DNA of 64,000 nucleotides from Clostridium sp. (GCF_021372645.1 NZ_JAJFUC010000035.1:1-64000), one strand, 5' to 3'. Shown: positions 37,414 through 47,039, counted from the first letter of the stretch. Program-made: numbers and translations. The notes: generated by a model from the sequence alone, not told the origin.

Positions 37414-37968
37414 ATGAAGAACAATAAATTAAGAATTTTAGCGTTAACAATATTAGTAGTTTTAGCCCAAGGTACTTGCACTTATGCAGCGAGCTCAGAT
37501 AAGGATACCTATACTAAGGATGAATTAAATAATTTAACACCAGGTTTTGAGTCTACAGATATTGCTAAAAGCAACTACAATGTTAATTCATATACTAATA
37601 GTTTTTCAAGTGCACAAACTAAAGATATTAAAACTGATACTAAGATTACGTCAACAACTACTGCAAATAACACATCAGACTCCAGTGTAGGAAATGTTAT
37701 CGTAAGTACTGCACCAAGCACAGGAATTAATGGTGATTTTTGGGGAAAAACTTCAGCTGGAAAATGGTTATTACTTGAACAAGGTGTCCCAGTGAGTGGA
37801 TGGAAAATAATAAGAGGAAAATGGTATTACATGGATGCAGATGGAGTAATGCAAACAGGTTGGATAAACTATAATGAATCATGGTATTATTTAAACTCTG
37901 GAGGAGATATGGCATATGATACATATATTGATGGTTATTACCTAGACTGGAGCGGAGCTATGCAATAG
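37414..37968 (+). CDS. Secreted protein with cell-wall-binding repeats
   Basis: From the ATG at 37414 the protein has 184 residues; an in-frame ATG at 37405 sits too close to its AGGAG site. A signal peptide (ILALTILVVLAQGTCTYA) is followed by a Ser/Thr/Asn-rich linker of about 90 residues and two to three choline/cell-wall-binding repeats: VSGWKIIRGKWYYMDADGVM, then WINYNESWYYLNSGGDMAYD. There is no catalytic domain, so it is presumably a wall-attached surface protein. The end, YIDGYYLDWSGAM, echoes the C-terminus of 33432-34505. Confidence 0.83.
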   Translation: MKNNKLRILALTILVVLAQGTCTYAASSDKDTYTKDELNNLTPGFESTDIAKSNYNVNSYTNSFSSAQTKDIKTDTKITSTTTANNTSDSSVGNVIVSTAPSTGINGDFWGKTSAGKWLLLEQGVPVSGWKIIRGKWYYMDADGVMQTGWINYNESWYYLNSGGDMAYDTYIDGYYLDWSGAMQ

Positions 37969-38024
37969 TATAATGAACTATTAGAATGGAATTATAATGA
38001 AAAATTAAATAGTCATAAAGATTT

Positions 38025-38085
38025 AAAGAGAGTATAAGTACAAGTTACTGAGATATTAGCACAAGTAATACTTACTCTCTTTTTT
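38025..38085 (+). terminator. Terminator after the wall-binding protein
   Basis: AAAGAGAGTA-TAAGTA pairs with TACTTACTCTCTTT (one bulge) over a long stem, then a run of six Ts. Confidence 0.75.
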
Positions 38086-38250
38086 GTATATTTTTTAGAA
38101 GATTAAAATAACAAACAAACTATTGACTTAGAGTGAACTGTAAAGAGTAGATAGTTAAGATAGTACAGCAGAAGGCCTTCTTAGAGCTTGCATTTGACTT
38201 ATTATGGTTTAATTTACTTTAAGTTAAGGTTTGATATATAATCAAAGAAT

Positions 38251-38286
38251 ATTTTATATTTAGAAAAAAATTTCTAAATATAAAAT
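38251..38286. repeat. Perfect 16-bp palindrome upstream of the S66 peptidase
   Basis: ATTTTATATTTAGAAA (38251-38266) is repeated in exact reverse complement at 38271-38286 around AAAA. It ends about 30 nt before the ribosome binding site of the next gene. It could be an operator or a 5' mRNA hairpin. The remaining spacer 38086-38250 shows nothing. Confidence 0.5.
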
Positions 38287-38327
38287 CATATAAGGCATAC
38301 AAATATTTATACATAAGGAGAAGATTT

Positions 38328-39185
38328 ATGAGCTTATTGAATTATGGAGATAAAGTTGGGATTGTTGCTTGTTCTAATGGTTTAGATGAAAGTAACGTAA
38401 TAAAGATGAAAGAACTAGAAATTACATTATATTCTATTGGTCTTAAAACTGTATTTAGCGATAAAATTTATAAAAAAATTTCTGCTTTTAATGGAACTGG
38501 TGAGGAAAGAGCAAAGGTTATAATGAAATTTTTTAAGGATTCTAGTATTAAAGCTATATTTGATGTATCTGGTGGAGATTTAGCTAATGAAGTTTTGGAC
38601 TATTTGGATTTTGAAATTATAAAGAATAATCCTAAGCCTTTCTTTGGATATAGTGATTTGTCTGTAATTATAAATTCTTTATATTCAAAAACAGGAATGA
38701 AAACTTACCTTTATCAAATAAGAAATTTGATTGAAATTAATAAAAATAAACAAATTGAAGAATTTAAAAATTCGTTTATGAGCAATGGAAATGAAATTTT
38801 AACCTTTAATTATGAATGGATACAAGGAAATTCTATGGAAGGAATTGTTGTAGGAGGAAATCTCCGATGTTTCTTAAAACTTTCAGGCACAGAATATGTG
38901 CCTGATTTTCAAGATAAAATTATATTTTTAGAAAGTTTAGGTGGAGATGTACCTAAAATGACAACATATTTAACTCAATACAAGCAAATGGGTGTGTTTA
39001 AAAAAGTTAAAGGAATAATACTTGGAAGTTATACAGAAATGGAAAGAGAAAAATATTCTCCAAGCATAGTAGAAATAATAAAAAAAGTTGTAAATGATCC
39101 AAACATGCCAATTGCTAAAACAAATGAAATTGGTCACGGAAAAGATTCGAAATGTATAATCATTGGAGAAAGAATAAAAATATAA
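38328..39185 (+). CDS. LD-carboxypeptidase / MccF-like (peptidase S66)
   Basis: A 285-residue S66 serine peptidase. The nucleophile Ser is in FFGYSDLSVI (GYSD), the catalytic Glu lies in the IIFLESLGGDVP segment, and the catalytic His near the C-terminus (EIGHGKDSK). The family includes muramoyl-tetrapeptide LD-carboxypeptidase (murein recycling) and MccF (microcin C self-immunity); sequence alone does not separate them. There is no signal peptide. AAGGAG lies 8 nt before the ATG. Confidence 0.88.
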   Translation: MSLLNYGDKVGIVACSNGLDESNVIKMKELEITLYSIGLKTVFSDKIYKKISAFNGTGEERAKVIMKFFKDSSIKAIFDVSGGDLANEVLDYLDFEIIKNNPKPFFGYSDLSVIINSLYSKTGMKTYLYQIRNLIEINKNKQIEEFKNSFMSNGNEILTFNYEWIQGNSMEGIVVGGNLRCFLKLSGTEYVPDFQDKIIFLESLGGDVPKMTTYLTQYKQMGVFKKVKGIILGSYTEMEREKYSPSIVEIIKKVVNDPNMPIAKTNEIGHGKDSKCIIIGERIKI

Positions 39186-39315
39186 CTAAAAAAAGTAATA
39201 TAGGTTTATTAATTTCAATCAATTAACTACTTGTCCCTTTTAAATGTAAATGCTATATTAAAAAAGAACTAACTTTAACAGATTTGGTGTTATTTTTTAT
39301 TTGGGGGGGATAATT

Positions 39316-41055
39316 ATGGAACAAGAGGTGGGAGCTAAGGTTGTTAATGGTAAAATAATAGTTATAGATGGTTCACATAAAGAACGTATAACCATAAAAG
39401 CTCGTAAAAATATAAAATTATTTATTAATGATAAAGCGTGTGAAATTTATAAGGTGTATGAAGTAACTTCAAGAGATAAAATAACTTATACTTGTGAGAA
39501 AACCCAATCTAATAGAGAAGCAAATGTGATTATTTCTGAAGATAAAATGAAAGTATACATAACTGTAGAGTATACACCTAAAATTGAGTATAAATTAAAG
39601 GATAGAGAAGCATTTTTAAACTTAGCAATATCTACTGAAATAGTGTCTCAAAAGGAGCCAGAGCATTTCACTATTTTTGAACTAAAGAAAATACTAAAAG
39701 AAAAAGGTGTAGTCTACGGAATAAAAGAAGAAGAATTAAAATTAGTATCAAAAGGATCGGTGCAAGAAATTCTCATTGCAGAAGGTAAAGAACCAGTTAA
39801 AGATACACCAAGTGAAGTAAAATTATTTTTTACTCCGACTCAAATGATGTTTCCAGACATTGATTCTACCGAGAAAGTTGATTATAAAAATCTATTTAGA
39901 ATTTCAAATGTTAATGCAGGTGATAAAATTGCAGAAATAATTCCGGAAATTATGGGCGAGGATGGAATTAATGTATTTGGAAACGCAATAAAGAGAGAAT
40001 ATATTAGAAAAATGCCAATTAATATTTCTGATGGATGTAAAGTTGAAGATAATAATATTATAGCTCTCATTGATGGAAAAGCCCATATAGCTAATAGGAA
40101 TGTTAGTGTTAATCCTGTTTATACTGTAGAGTCTGTAAATATGGAGACGTGCAATATTAAATTTTATGGAGATATAGAGGTTTATAATAGCGTTAATGAT
40201 AACATGTCTGTTAAAGCAGGTGGGTCTTTAGATGTTAGTCAAAATGTTAATACTTCAAAAGTAGTTACTGGTGGAGAAATAACTATACTCGGAAATGCAA
40301 TAAATTCACATATTTTATCAGGGCAAATTGATATAAGAAAAAAAGAATATTCAGATGTATTAGTTGAATTTAAAGATATTGTATTAAAGATGATTGATTC
40401 TATAAATGAGTTAAACCTTAATAGCTTAAAATTTGAAACTAGTGATTTTATAAGAACCTTGACTGAAAAAAAGTTTAGTGATTTTCAAAAGGTAGCTTTA
40501 AATATAGTTTCACTAAATATAAAAAATAAAACAAAGCGTAATAATCTAGTGGATTTTATTAAGGATAAAGTTCTAGGGTATAACATTTTAAAAATGAGTT
40601 CTTTTAAAGATTTGTCTACCCTTATGAATATATTAGAAAATGAGATAGATTATTACGACAAAAATATAATAGTCCCATTAAATATAAGAATAGGATATTG
40701 CCAGGATTGTGATATAAAGTCTACAGGAAATATTGTAATAGGTGGTAGAGGTGAGTACATATCAAAACTTACTGCAATGAAAGATATACTTTTTACAAAG
40801 GCTGATTCTGTTGCAAGAGGAGGAATTTTATCAGCTGGAGAAAATATTAGCGCAGGAATTGTAGGAAGTAAAGCCCACATAACTACGACATTGATAGTAC
40901 CTAAATATGGAAAGATAAGTGCTGCCTTAGCATTCAAAAATACAATATTTTGCTTTGGAAAAACGAAAATGGTTTTAGAAGAAACTTGTGAAAATATTAA
41001 TGCATATTTTAATGAAGAAACTAGAAGGATTGAAATTGGTAATTCATCATTGTAA
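39316..41055 (+). CDS. FapA family protein (DUF342)
   Basis: The 579-residue protein belongs to the DUF342/FapA family: a variable N-terminal region (1-165), the flagellar-assembly-like segment (PDIDSTEKVDYKNLFRISNV, about 195-215), and a right-handed beta-helix core (about 260-340, GGSLDVSQNVNTSKVVTGGE) with an inserted helical hairpin. I start at the ATG at 39316 because GGGGGG lies 6 nt upstream; the open frame begins at an in-frame TTG at 39301 that overlaps this site. Relatives are linked with polar flagella and cell polarity, but the function in clostridia is unclear. Confidence 0.82.
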   Translation: MEQEVGAKVVNGKIIVIDGSHKERITIKARKNIKLFINDKACEIYKVYEVTSRDKITYTCEKTQSNREANVIISEDKMKVYITVEYTPKIEYKLKDREAFLNLAISTEIVSQKEPEHFTIFELKKILKEKGVVYGIKEEELKLVSKGSVQEILIAEGKEPVKDTPSEVKLFFTPTQMMFPDIDSTEKVDYKNLFRISNVNAGDKIAEIIPEIMGEDGINVFGNAIKREYIRKMPINISDGCKVEDNNIIALIDGKAHIANRNVSVNPVYTVESVNMETCNIKFYGDIEVYNSVNDNMSVKAGGSLDVSQNVNTSKVVTGGEITILGNAINSHILSGQIDIRKKEYSDVLVEFKDIVLKMIDSINELNLNSLKFETSDFIRTLTEKKFSDFQKVALNIVSLNIKNKTKRNNLVDFIKDKVLGYNILKMSSFKDLSTLMNILENEIDYYDKNIIVPLNIRIGYCQDCDIKSTGNIVIGGRGEYISKLTAMKDILFTKADSVARGGILSAGENISAGIVGSKAHITTTLIVPKYGKISAALAFKNTIFCFGKTKMVLEETCENINAYFNEETRRIEIGNSSL

Positions 41056-41078
41056 AGCATTATATATAGATCTCCATA

Positions 41079-41185
41079 GTGAAAATTACACTTATGCATA
41101 TAGCCTACCGAAATAAGGTACATGCATTTGTTCAAGTTACTTACGATTTTACAAAATCATATCCTCTTATTTCTGGTTTTAGATA
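41079..41185 (+). repeat. Repeat family D, copy 1
   Basis: GAAAATTACACTTATGCATA leads into GAAATAAGG (41110-41118), which pairs with CCTCTTATTTC (41163-41173), and the outer TTACACTTAT can pair with ATAAGTAAG downstream (one bulge). The same leading sequence and stem are found at 58353-58460, and partly at 53835-53890 and 52618-52656. It begins 24 nt after the FapA stop. Confidence 0.5.
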
Positions 41186-41234
41186 AATAAGTAAGATATA
41201 AAGGTAACAAATAAATGAATTACCAATTAATTGT

Positions 41235-41263
41235 TTGTATAAGAATTATACATGTGATATAAT
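41235..41263 (+). promoter_or_regulatory. Promoter of the purine permease operon
   Basis: TTGTAT at 41235-41240 and TATAAT at 41258-41263 are 17 nt apart, with the guanine riboswitch starting about 20 nt downstream. Confidence 0.65.
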
Positions 41264-41284
41264 TTTGAATGGTTCATACAAAAG

Positions 41285-41354
41285 ACTCGTATATTTCCGA
41301 TGTTATGGTTGGAAAGTTTCTACCTGCTATCCGTAAATTAGTAGACTACGAGGT
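41285..41354 (+). ncRNA. Guanine/xanthine (purine) riboswitch
   Basis: A purine riboswitch aptamer: P1 is ACTCGTA with TACGAGGT, the conserved core TATGGTTGG-AAGTTTCTACC lies between, and GACTAC precedes the 3' arm. The ligand-pairing base is C (GACTAC), which marks guanine/xanthine sensing, where adenine riboswitches have U. It lies just upstream of a terminator and a purine permease plus xpt, the usual targets. With guanine bound, the terminator at 41401 should form and the operon is shut off. Confidence 0.9.
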
Positions 41355-41400
41355 AGTGTTTTAATGTTAAGTATTATTTTTAATATATTTATCTACAAAT

Positions 41401-41436
41401 ACAACACCTCATTTAATTTTGAGGTGTTGTATTTTG
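41401..41436 (+). terminator. Riboswitch-controlled terminator
   Basis: ACAACACCTCA pairs with TGAGGTGTTGT around an 8-nt loop, then ATTTTGTTT. It is 46 nt downstream of the purine aptamer. The aptamer's 3' region contains GAGGTAGTGTT, which could compete with the terminator arm as an antiterminator. Confidence 0.85.
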
Positions 41437-41520
41437 TTTAGGAAAACTTTTCTTGGATAAGTATCTGCAATTTATGTTGTCTATGTATGAGTAAATTTTT
41501 GTTTAGGAGACTGATAAAGG

Positions 41521-42873
41521 ATGGTATTAAACAACAAAAAAAACTTTGGTGGAAATTTCGATTCTACTATTAAAGATGAAGGAGAACTTCTTTACGGAAT
41601 TGATGAAAGACCAAACTTATCAACACAAATTTTATTAGGATTTCAGCATATATTTGCTGCTTTTGGAGGAATTATAGTTGTTCCATTAGTAATTGCAAGT
41701 GCACTTGGATTTGATGCGGTTACATCAACAGCACTTATGAGTGCAACAATACTGTCAGCTGGAATAGCAACATTTATTCAATCAAGGGGAATTGGTCCAG
41801 TTGGAGCAAGAGTTGCATGTATAATGGGAACAGATTTTACATTTGTAGCACCTTCAATAGCTATTGGAAGTGTTTATGGATTGCCAGGAATTATAGGCGC
41901 TACAATACTTGGATCATTTGTAGGAATATTTTTAAGCTTTATAATAAGACCAATAATGAAATTATTTCCACCACTTGTTACAGGCACAGTAATAACCTTG
42001 ATAGGATTAACTTTACTACCTGTATCAATGGATTGGGCAGCTGGTGGAAGTGGTTCACCTAATTATGGAAACTTAATTAATATTTTAATAGCAATGTTTG
42101 TAATGGTTGTTACTTTACTTTTAAACAGATATGGGAAAGGTTTAGTAAGTAGTGCTTCAATATTGATTGGAATGGCAATTGGATATGTTATTTGTATGCT
42201 TTTGGGAATGGTTGACTTTTCACCAGTTAATGAAGCAAAATTTTTATCATTCCCTAAGATATTTTCACATGGAGTGAATTTTGATCTAAAATTAGTCCTT
42301 CCATTTATTCCAGCTTACTTTGTTGCTACAATTAGCACGGTGGGTTGCCTAAAAGCTATTGGAGAAGTCTCAAAAGTTGAAATGGATGATAAAAGAATTG
42401 GAGCTGGAGTATTATCAGATGGTATTGGTAGTATGATTGCTGGTGTTCTTGGAACTTTTCCAAATACATCTTTTAGCCAAAACGTAGGATTAATTCCTTT
42501 AACAAAAGTAGCAAGTAAATATGTTGCTATGATGGCAGGTATAATATTAGTTATTTTAGGATTTCTTCCTAAATTTGCAGCCTTAATAAACATAATGCCG
42601 CAACCAGTATTAGGTGGTGTTGGAATAGTTATGTTTGGAACAGTTGCAGCATCAGGTATTAAAACTTTAAGTAAAGTTGAATTAAATAATCGTAATTTAT
42701 TAATAATAGCAACATCCATAGGGCTTGGAGTTGGAATTACATTTCGTCCTGAGTTTATAAGTCAATTTCCAGAGGGATTAAAAATGATTTTCTCATCAGG
42801 TATTTCAACTGGAACTATTGTAGCATTAATATTAAACTTAATCTTAAAAGAAGAAAAGAGTGGAGTGGAGTAG
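41521..42873 (+). CDS. pbuX: Purine/xanthine permease (NCS2 family)
   Basis: The 450-residue protein has about 12-14 membrane helices and the NCS2 signatures: [20 protein letters not shown], the [19 protein letters not shown] segment, and the [14 protein letters not shown] motif (family QNxGxxxxT). It imports xanthine or related purines. It is the first gene after the guanine riboswitch and is followed, 2 nt after its stop, by xpt, so uptake and salvage are controlled together by purine level. The gene symbol is by family and context; a uric acid or guanine permease is possible. Confidence 0.9.
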   Translation: MVLNNKKNFGGNFDSTIKDEGELLYGIDERPNLSTQILLGFQHIFAAFGGIIVVPLVIASALGFDAVTSTALMSATILSAGIATFIQSRGIGPVGARVACIMGTDFTFVAPSIAIGSVYGLPGIIGATILGSFVGIFLSFIIRPIMKLFPPLVTGTVITLIGLTLLPVSMDWAAGGSGSPNYGNLINILIAMFVMVVTLLLNRYGKGLVSSASILIGMAIGYVICMLLGMVDFSPVNEAKFLSFPKIFSHGVNFDLKLVLPFIPAYFVATISTVGCLKAIGEVSKVEMDDKRIGAGVLSDGIGSMIAGVLGTFPNTSFSQNVGLIPLTKVASKYVAMMAGIILVILGFLPKFAALINIMPQPVLGGVGIVMFGTVAASGIKTLSKVELNNRNLLIIATSIGLGVGITFRPEFISQFPEGLKMIFSSGISTGTIVALILNLILKEEKSGVE

Positions 42874-42875
42874 TT

Positions 42876-43451
42876 ATGGAAAGTTTACATAAGCGTATAT
42901 TAGAAGAAGGTAAGGCTTTATCAGAAAATGTATTAAAAGTTGATTCGTTTTTAAATCATCAAGTTGATCCAGAATTAATGTATGAAATTGGTACATATTT
43001 TAAAAATTATTTTGAAAATCATAAGGTTACAAAGATATTTACAATTGAAAGTTCAGGCATTGCACCAACTGTAATGACAGCAATGCAAATGAAATTACCT
43101 ATGGTTACATTAAAAAAGCAAGGCTCAAAAATTTTAAATGACGATGTTTATCAAACAACAGTACACTCATATACAAAAGATCTAAATTATGAATTAACAT
43201 TATCTAAAAAATACATAAATAAAGATGATAATATATTAATTATAGATGACTTTTTAGCAAATGGAGAAGCAGCATTTGGGGCAGCACGTTTAGTAGAAGA
43301 AGCTGGAGCAACTGTTGCGGGAATAGGCATTGTAATAGAAAAATCATTTCAAAAAGGTCCACAAATGCTAAAGGATAAAGGCTATGATGTTTATTCATTA
43401 GCAAGAATAGCTAAATTATCAAAGGATAACATAGAATTTGTAAAGCTATGA
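42876..43451 (+). CDS. xpt: Xanthine phosphoribosyltransferase
   Basis: The 191-residue enzyme joins xanthine and PRPP to make XMP in purine salvage. The PRPP-binding motif is [16 protein letters not shown] (about 124-139), the N-terminal segment [11 protein letters not shown] is typical of Gram-positive Xpt, and length is as expected. The start follows the permease stop by 2 nt, with GGAGTGGAG upstream inside the permease gene, so the two are translationally coupled. Both are under the guanine riboswitch at 41285. Confidence 0.93.
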   Translation: MESLHKRILEEGKALSENVLKVDSFLNHQVDPELMYEIGTYFKNYFENHKVTKIFTIESSGIAPTVMTAMQMKLPMVTLKKQGSKILNDDVYQTTVHSYTKDLNYELTLSKKYINKDDNILIIDDFLANGEAAFGAARLVEEAGATVAGIGIVIEKSFQKGPQMLKDKGYDVYSLARIAKLSKDNIEFVKL

Positions 43452-43891
43452 GAAATAGATAAATTTAAAGTAGGAAATGAAATTAAAATTTCTTAGAAGT
43501 ACAACACTTTATTTTATCCAGTGCTTTTAGCTAAAGTTTTTTTATTCATATCAATTGTTAAATTGCTAAGAAGTACTGGGTAGAACATAGAGTGCAGCGA
43601 GATTTTTTTAAAAATTGAATAATGATGTATTAGAATATCATATTATTCAGAAATGAATTTGTGGTATTTTTTTTGTGCAATTCTAAAAAAATTACTAATG
43701 TAGAAGTGACGTAGTAATTGATAAAAATTAATCTTTAGCTAGATGTTATATAGATAGTAAGGATAAGATGATTATTGATTATAATAGAGAAATTGATTTT
43801 AGATTGTATGTAAATAAATATTTAAGAAATAATGAATGGTTAGATTCTTTATAAAAGAGGATAAAAAGTTATTAAGGAGGGAAAAATAAAA
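43452..43891. other. Intergenic region with a gene fragment
   Basis: No whole gene is seen in these 440 nt. A 41-codon open fragment at 43732-43854 reads DSKDKMIIDYNREIDFRLYV then YLRNNEWLDSL and stops; I do not recognise it. A hairpin GAATAATGAT/ATCATATTATTC lies near 43617-43648 and an eight-T run follows about 30 nt later, perhaps the end of the xpt transcript. Confidence 0.45.
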
Positions 43892-44146
43892 ATGTCACTA
43901 TATTATAAGTATAAAAAGGAAAGACTAGAAAAGAAGTTTTATGTATCTAAAGATACACTTTCTCTTCTTAGAGGTGCTATGAAGGAGTTTAACAATATAA
44001 ATTCTATTTTCTTAAAAAGGTCAATTTTAGGATACTTTCAAGAGTTAACAGAGCATATAATTGATATGTGTAAAATTTATTTGGTAATGGCAGATAATTA
44101 TGTAGATGGATGTTCAGCTATTGAATTAATTTTTTCATGTGCATAA
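43892..44146 (+). CDS. Small hypothetical protein (84 aa)
   Basis: I do not recognise it. AAGGAGGG lies 10 nt before the ATG, a strong site that supports translation. The product is mostly helical: a basic start (KYKKERLEKKFYVSKD), a helical middle (LLRGAMKEFNNINSIFLKRS), and an end with three cysteines (MCKIY, DGCSA, FSCA). No signal peptide or clear membrane helix. It precedes pepT by 90 nt in the same direction but a functional link is not obvious. Confidence 0.65.
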   Translation: MSLYYKYKKERLEKKFYVSKDTLSLLRGAMKEFNNINSIFLKRSILGYFQELTEHIIDMCKIYLVMADNYVDGCSAIELIFSCA

Positions 44147-44236
44147 ATTTAAATATAATAATAAAAATAAAAATAACTTTTATTAAATGAGATTTCATTT
44201 ATAAAGATTATATGTAATTAGAAGGAGAGAAAAATA

Positions 44237-45454
44237 ATGAAAGCTTATGAACGTTTATTAAAATATGTTAAGGTACACACTACATCAGATGAAAATTCTG
44301 ATACACACCCAACAACTATAAGACAATTTGATTTAGCCAATATACTTGTAGAAGAAATGAAGCAGCTTGGAATTCAAGATGTTAGAATGGATGATAATTG
44401 CTATGTTTATGGTTATATTCCTGCAACTAAGGGATATGAAGATAAGCCAAGTATAGGACTAATAGCTCATATGGATACTGCACCAGCAGCTAATGGAGAT
44501 AATGTAAAACCACAGATAATTGAAAATTATGATGGAGGAGATGTTGTTTTAAAAGGAAACAATAGCATTTTATCTGCAGAGAGATTTCCTCACTTAAAAA
44601 CCTTAAAGGGTAGAACTCTTATTACAACTGATGGAACTTCACTACTTGGTGCTGATGATAAGGCTGGTATTGCTGAAATACTTACAGCATGTGAATTCAT
44701 AATAAATGAAAAGATTCCTCATGGGAAAATATGTGTGGGATTTACTCCAGATGAAGAAGTAGGACTTGGAGCACATTTTTTTGATGTGAAAAGTTTGGGC
44801 GCAGATTTTGCCTATACAATTGATGGTGGCATTGAAGGTGAAATTTCTTATGAAAACTTCAATGCAGCAGCAGCAAAAATAGAAATTAGTGGTGTATCAG
44901 TTCACCCAGGCTCTGCAAAGAACATAATGATAAATGCTTTAAATGTAGCCATTGAATTTAATTCAATGTTACCAGCAGCTGAAAAACCAGAATATACAGA
45001 AGATTATGAAGGATTTTATTATTTAGAAAAGCTTAGTGGAAATACAGATAATGCAACTATGGAATATATTTTACGTGATCATAATAGTGGAAAACTTGAA
45101 GTAAAAAAATCAATGATACAACTTGCAGAAAAGCTTATAAATGAAAAATATGGAGCAGGTACAGTAAAAGCTACAATAAGAGATCAATATAAAAATATGG
45201 TAGAACATATAAAACCTTGCTTCCATCTTATAGATAATGCAACAGAAGTTATGAAAGCTTTAAATGTTACACCTGTTATTGAACCAATTCGTGGAGGTAC
45301 AGATGGCGCAACTTTAAGCTATATGGGATTACCTTGTCCTAACCTTGGAACAGGTGGATTTGCATATCATGGAGAATTTGAACATATCACAGTAGAAGGC
45401 ATGGAGATTTGCACAAATATTATTGTTGAGATATTGAAAAGGTATGCGCAATAG
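44237..45454 (+). CDS. pepT: Peptidase T (tripeptide aminopeptidase)
   Basis: The 405-residue zinc aminopeptidase of the M20 family removes the N-terminal residue from tripeptides. Zinc ligands and catalytic residues are seen in IAHMDTAPA (His, Asp), LGADDKAGIAEIL (Asp), TPDEEVGLGAH (Glu-Glu), YTIDGG (Asp) and GTGGFAYHGEFE (His). RGGTDGATLSYMGLPCPNLG is typical of PepT. AAGGAGAG precedes the ATG. It is cytoplasmic and likely serves peptide catabolism. Confidence 0.95.
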   Translation: MKAYERLLKYVKVHTTSDENSDTHPTTIRQFDLANILVEEMKQLGIQDVRMDDNCYVYGYIPATKGYEDKPSIGLIAHMDTAPAANGDNVKPQIIENYDGGDVVLKGNNSILSAERFPHLKTLKGRTLITTDGTSLLGADDKAGIAEILTACEFIINEKIPHGKICVGFTPDEEVGLGAHFFDVKSLGADFAYTIDGGIEGEISYENFNAAAAKIEISGVSVHPGSAKNIMINALNVAIEFNSMLPAAEKPEYTEDYEGFYYLEKLSGNTDNATMEYILRDHNSGKLEVKKSMIQLAEKLINEKYGAGTVKATIRDQYKNMVEHIKPCFHLIDNATEVMKALNVTPVIEPIRGGTDGATLSYMGLPCPNLGTGGFAYHGEFEHITVEGMEICTNIIVEILKRYAQ

Positions 45455-45539
45455 AAAAAAAGTAATATACGCAGTAGATTATCTAAGAACTTTTCACAAT
45501 AATTTAATTCTCAATGAAATTAAGGAAAATAAATAAAGG

Positions 45540-45655
45540 TCAGTTGTAAGAGGGTATGGCTTATTTGAGGGCATAGAACAAGAATCCAGGTGAGGAGTCC
45601 CTAAAAGTTACGAGAGTAACGAACTCCCCTGATGATTGTGACTATAGGTTAGTTT
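45540..45655 (+). ncRNA. Compact structured RNA candidate with GNRA-type loop
   Basis: Between pepT and the convergent hypothetical gene lies a GC-richer stretch with nested pairing. CAGG-TGAGGAGT (45587-45598) pairs with ACTCCCCTG (45623-45631). Inside it GTTAC-GAGA-GTAAC (45607-45620) forms a stem closed by a GAGA (GNRA) loop. The outer hairpin resembles the CAGGTGGAG/CTCCACCTG hairpins of family B, so it may be a distant member. No frame or T-run is present. I do not recognise a named RNA. Confidence 0.45.
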
Positions 45656-45717
45656 AATCTTAAAAACAGACAAAAGTAGATAAAGCGCAGATGGATTGAC
45701 ATCTGAGCTTTACACCT

Positions 45718-46506
45718 TTATATGCATTTATTTACATCTATTTTTATTGGTTTCCATTCATTATTTTTGTCTTTAACAAACTGCTGAATTTCTGTGTCAG
45801 TGCCGTTTGTAAGTTGAAAGAATTCAAATCTATAGTCCTGTGCATCATTACCAGCTACATAAATATTTTTAATATACCAACGTTGCACAGTTGGATATCT
45901 CTTTTTTATAAGTTTGCACCAATTTCCATAAACGCCATCCACATAAAGCTCCGCATTATGATTCCATCCGTGATAAGCTGCACATAAAAAATCTTCATTT
46001 CTTAAGTCTATATCAGAAATTTTATAATTTCCATTTTCATTTTGTATATATGCATATCCGTAATAATATGAAAAACTTGTATTACCATTAACAGATGGTT
46101 CTATTGTTTCTAATTCAATAAAGTACCTATAAGTTCCGTTTGAAATATTTTCATAAGTTACATTGTTAAGTTTTATTAGGTTTATGTGTCCTATATCTTT
46201 GAATAAATTAAAATAGGAACTGTAATCTATCTTATTTTTATATTCTGAAGTAAAAAAATTGTATGAGATGGGGTAGGGCATTTTAGCATTTCCAATGCTA
46301 CCACAGCCTCCTTTTGATATATTCTCAGCCTCTCTTAATATACTAAAATAATTTATTAGTGTATCTTCAGGAGAATTAAACAGTAAGTCAGGTAAAATAA
46401 TTTTATTGTAGTTTTCATTTGAATACTTATCAAAAAACTCAAAATCAAAATTTCTATTATTTAATGAGGGCATAGGTGAAGGTCTGAAATATTGTTCATT
46501 ATTCAA
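45718..46506 (-). CDS. Hypothetical protein (262 aa)
   Basis: I do not recognise a family. The protein has no signal peptide; the start is polar (MNNEQYFRPSPMPSLNNRNF), and the body is rich in Tyr, Asn and aromatic strand segments (SFSYYYGYAYIQNENGNYKI, FLCAAYHGWNHNAELYVDGV, RWYIKNIYVAGNDAQDYRFE). The style resembles clostridial proteins of unknown function predicted to fold into beta-sheet with an NTF2-like cone. An in-frame stop two codons before fixes the ATG, whose ribosome binding site is weak. It is transcribed alone. Confidence 0.7.
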   Translation of the reverse strand: MNNEQYFRPSPMPSLNNRNFDFEFFDKYSNENYNKIILPDLLFNSPEDTLINYFSILREAENISKGGCGSIGNAKMPYPISYNFFTSEYKNKIDYSSYFNLFKDIGHINLIKLNNVTYENISNGTYRYFIELETIEPSVNGNTSFSYYYGYAYIQNENGNYKISDIDLRNEDFLCAAYHGWNHNAELYVDGVYGNWCKLIKKRYPTVQRWYIKNIYVAGNDAQDYRFEFFQLTNGTDTEIQQFVKDKNNEWKPIKIDVNKCI

Positions 46507-46849
46507 TTTAAGTATACTCCGTATTAATATTGCTTAAGGGTATTATATTCTATTTTAAAAAGTTCTCCACAACTTTGAGATGTTAGTAAATTATAAGAGT
46601 ACTTATGCGAAGAATGAAACTATAGTAAAATGACTATATCAACAATTAAGTCCACCAAAATATATTTAATCTTTTTTTAAACTAAATATTTTTAAGAAGA
46701 AAAATACTTTTAAATTTATATATTTTACAATATAAATATATAAATATGTAAAAAGAAAACTATATAAATATATAACTATATAACTATTTATAGGAAACAT
46801 CAGGGTTACAGAGAATTTATAATTAATATTCACTATACTAGAAAAAATT

Positions 46850-46990
46850 TTATTCGATAACTAACTGCTACTGATACACCATCTCTTTAGGTTTGGATAA
46901 GTGACAGTTAGCTAATGGATATTAATACCTTGAGATTTATAGGTTCAACCAAAATTCAGATGTGGACCCAACCCCCAACTGAATTAAGTT
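46850..46990 (-). repeat. Repeat family B, copy on the minus strand
   Basis: Read on the minus strand the order matches the copy at 24700: a CCAACTGAATT/AATTCAG-type hairpin, GGTTGAAC, CTCAAGG, then TAAAGAGATGG (46879-46889 reversed). The inner stem of 24700 is replaced by CTAACTG (46861-46867) with CAGTTAG (46905-46911), a different sequence that still pairs. The closing 13-bp stem is not kept. The rest of 46507-47039 has only very AT-rich DNA, with TATAAATATATAACTATA-type runs near 46760. Confidence 0.5.
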
Positions 46991-47039
46991 TCATTTGATT
47001 TTAAAAATTAAGAATCATATTATGATTAAACTAAAATAG

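Noticed and set aside
40653-41135. 160-codon minus-strand frame
   Set aside because: It is antisense to the FapA gene and its beta-helix codons, without a ribosome binding site.
45600-45660. CTGATGA near 45629, suggesting a hammerhead ribozyme
   Set aside because: The GAAA block and the third stem with a cleavage site are not found in the right order.
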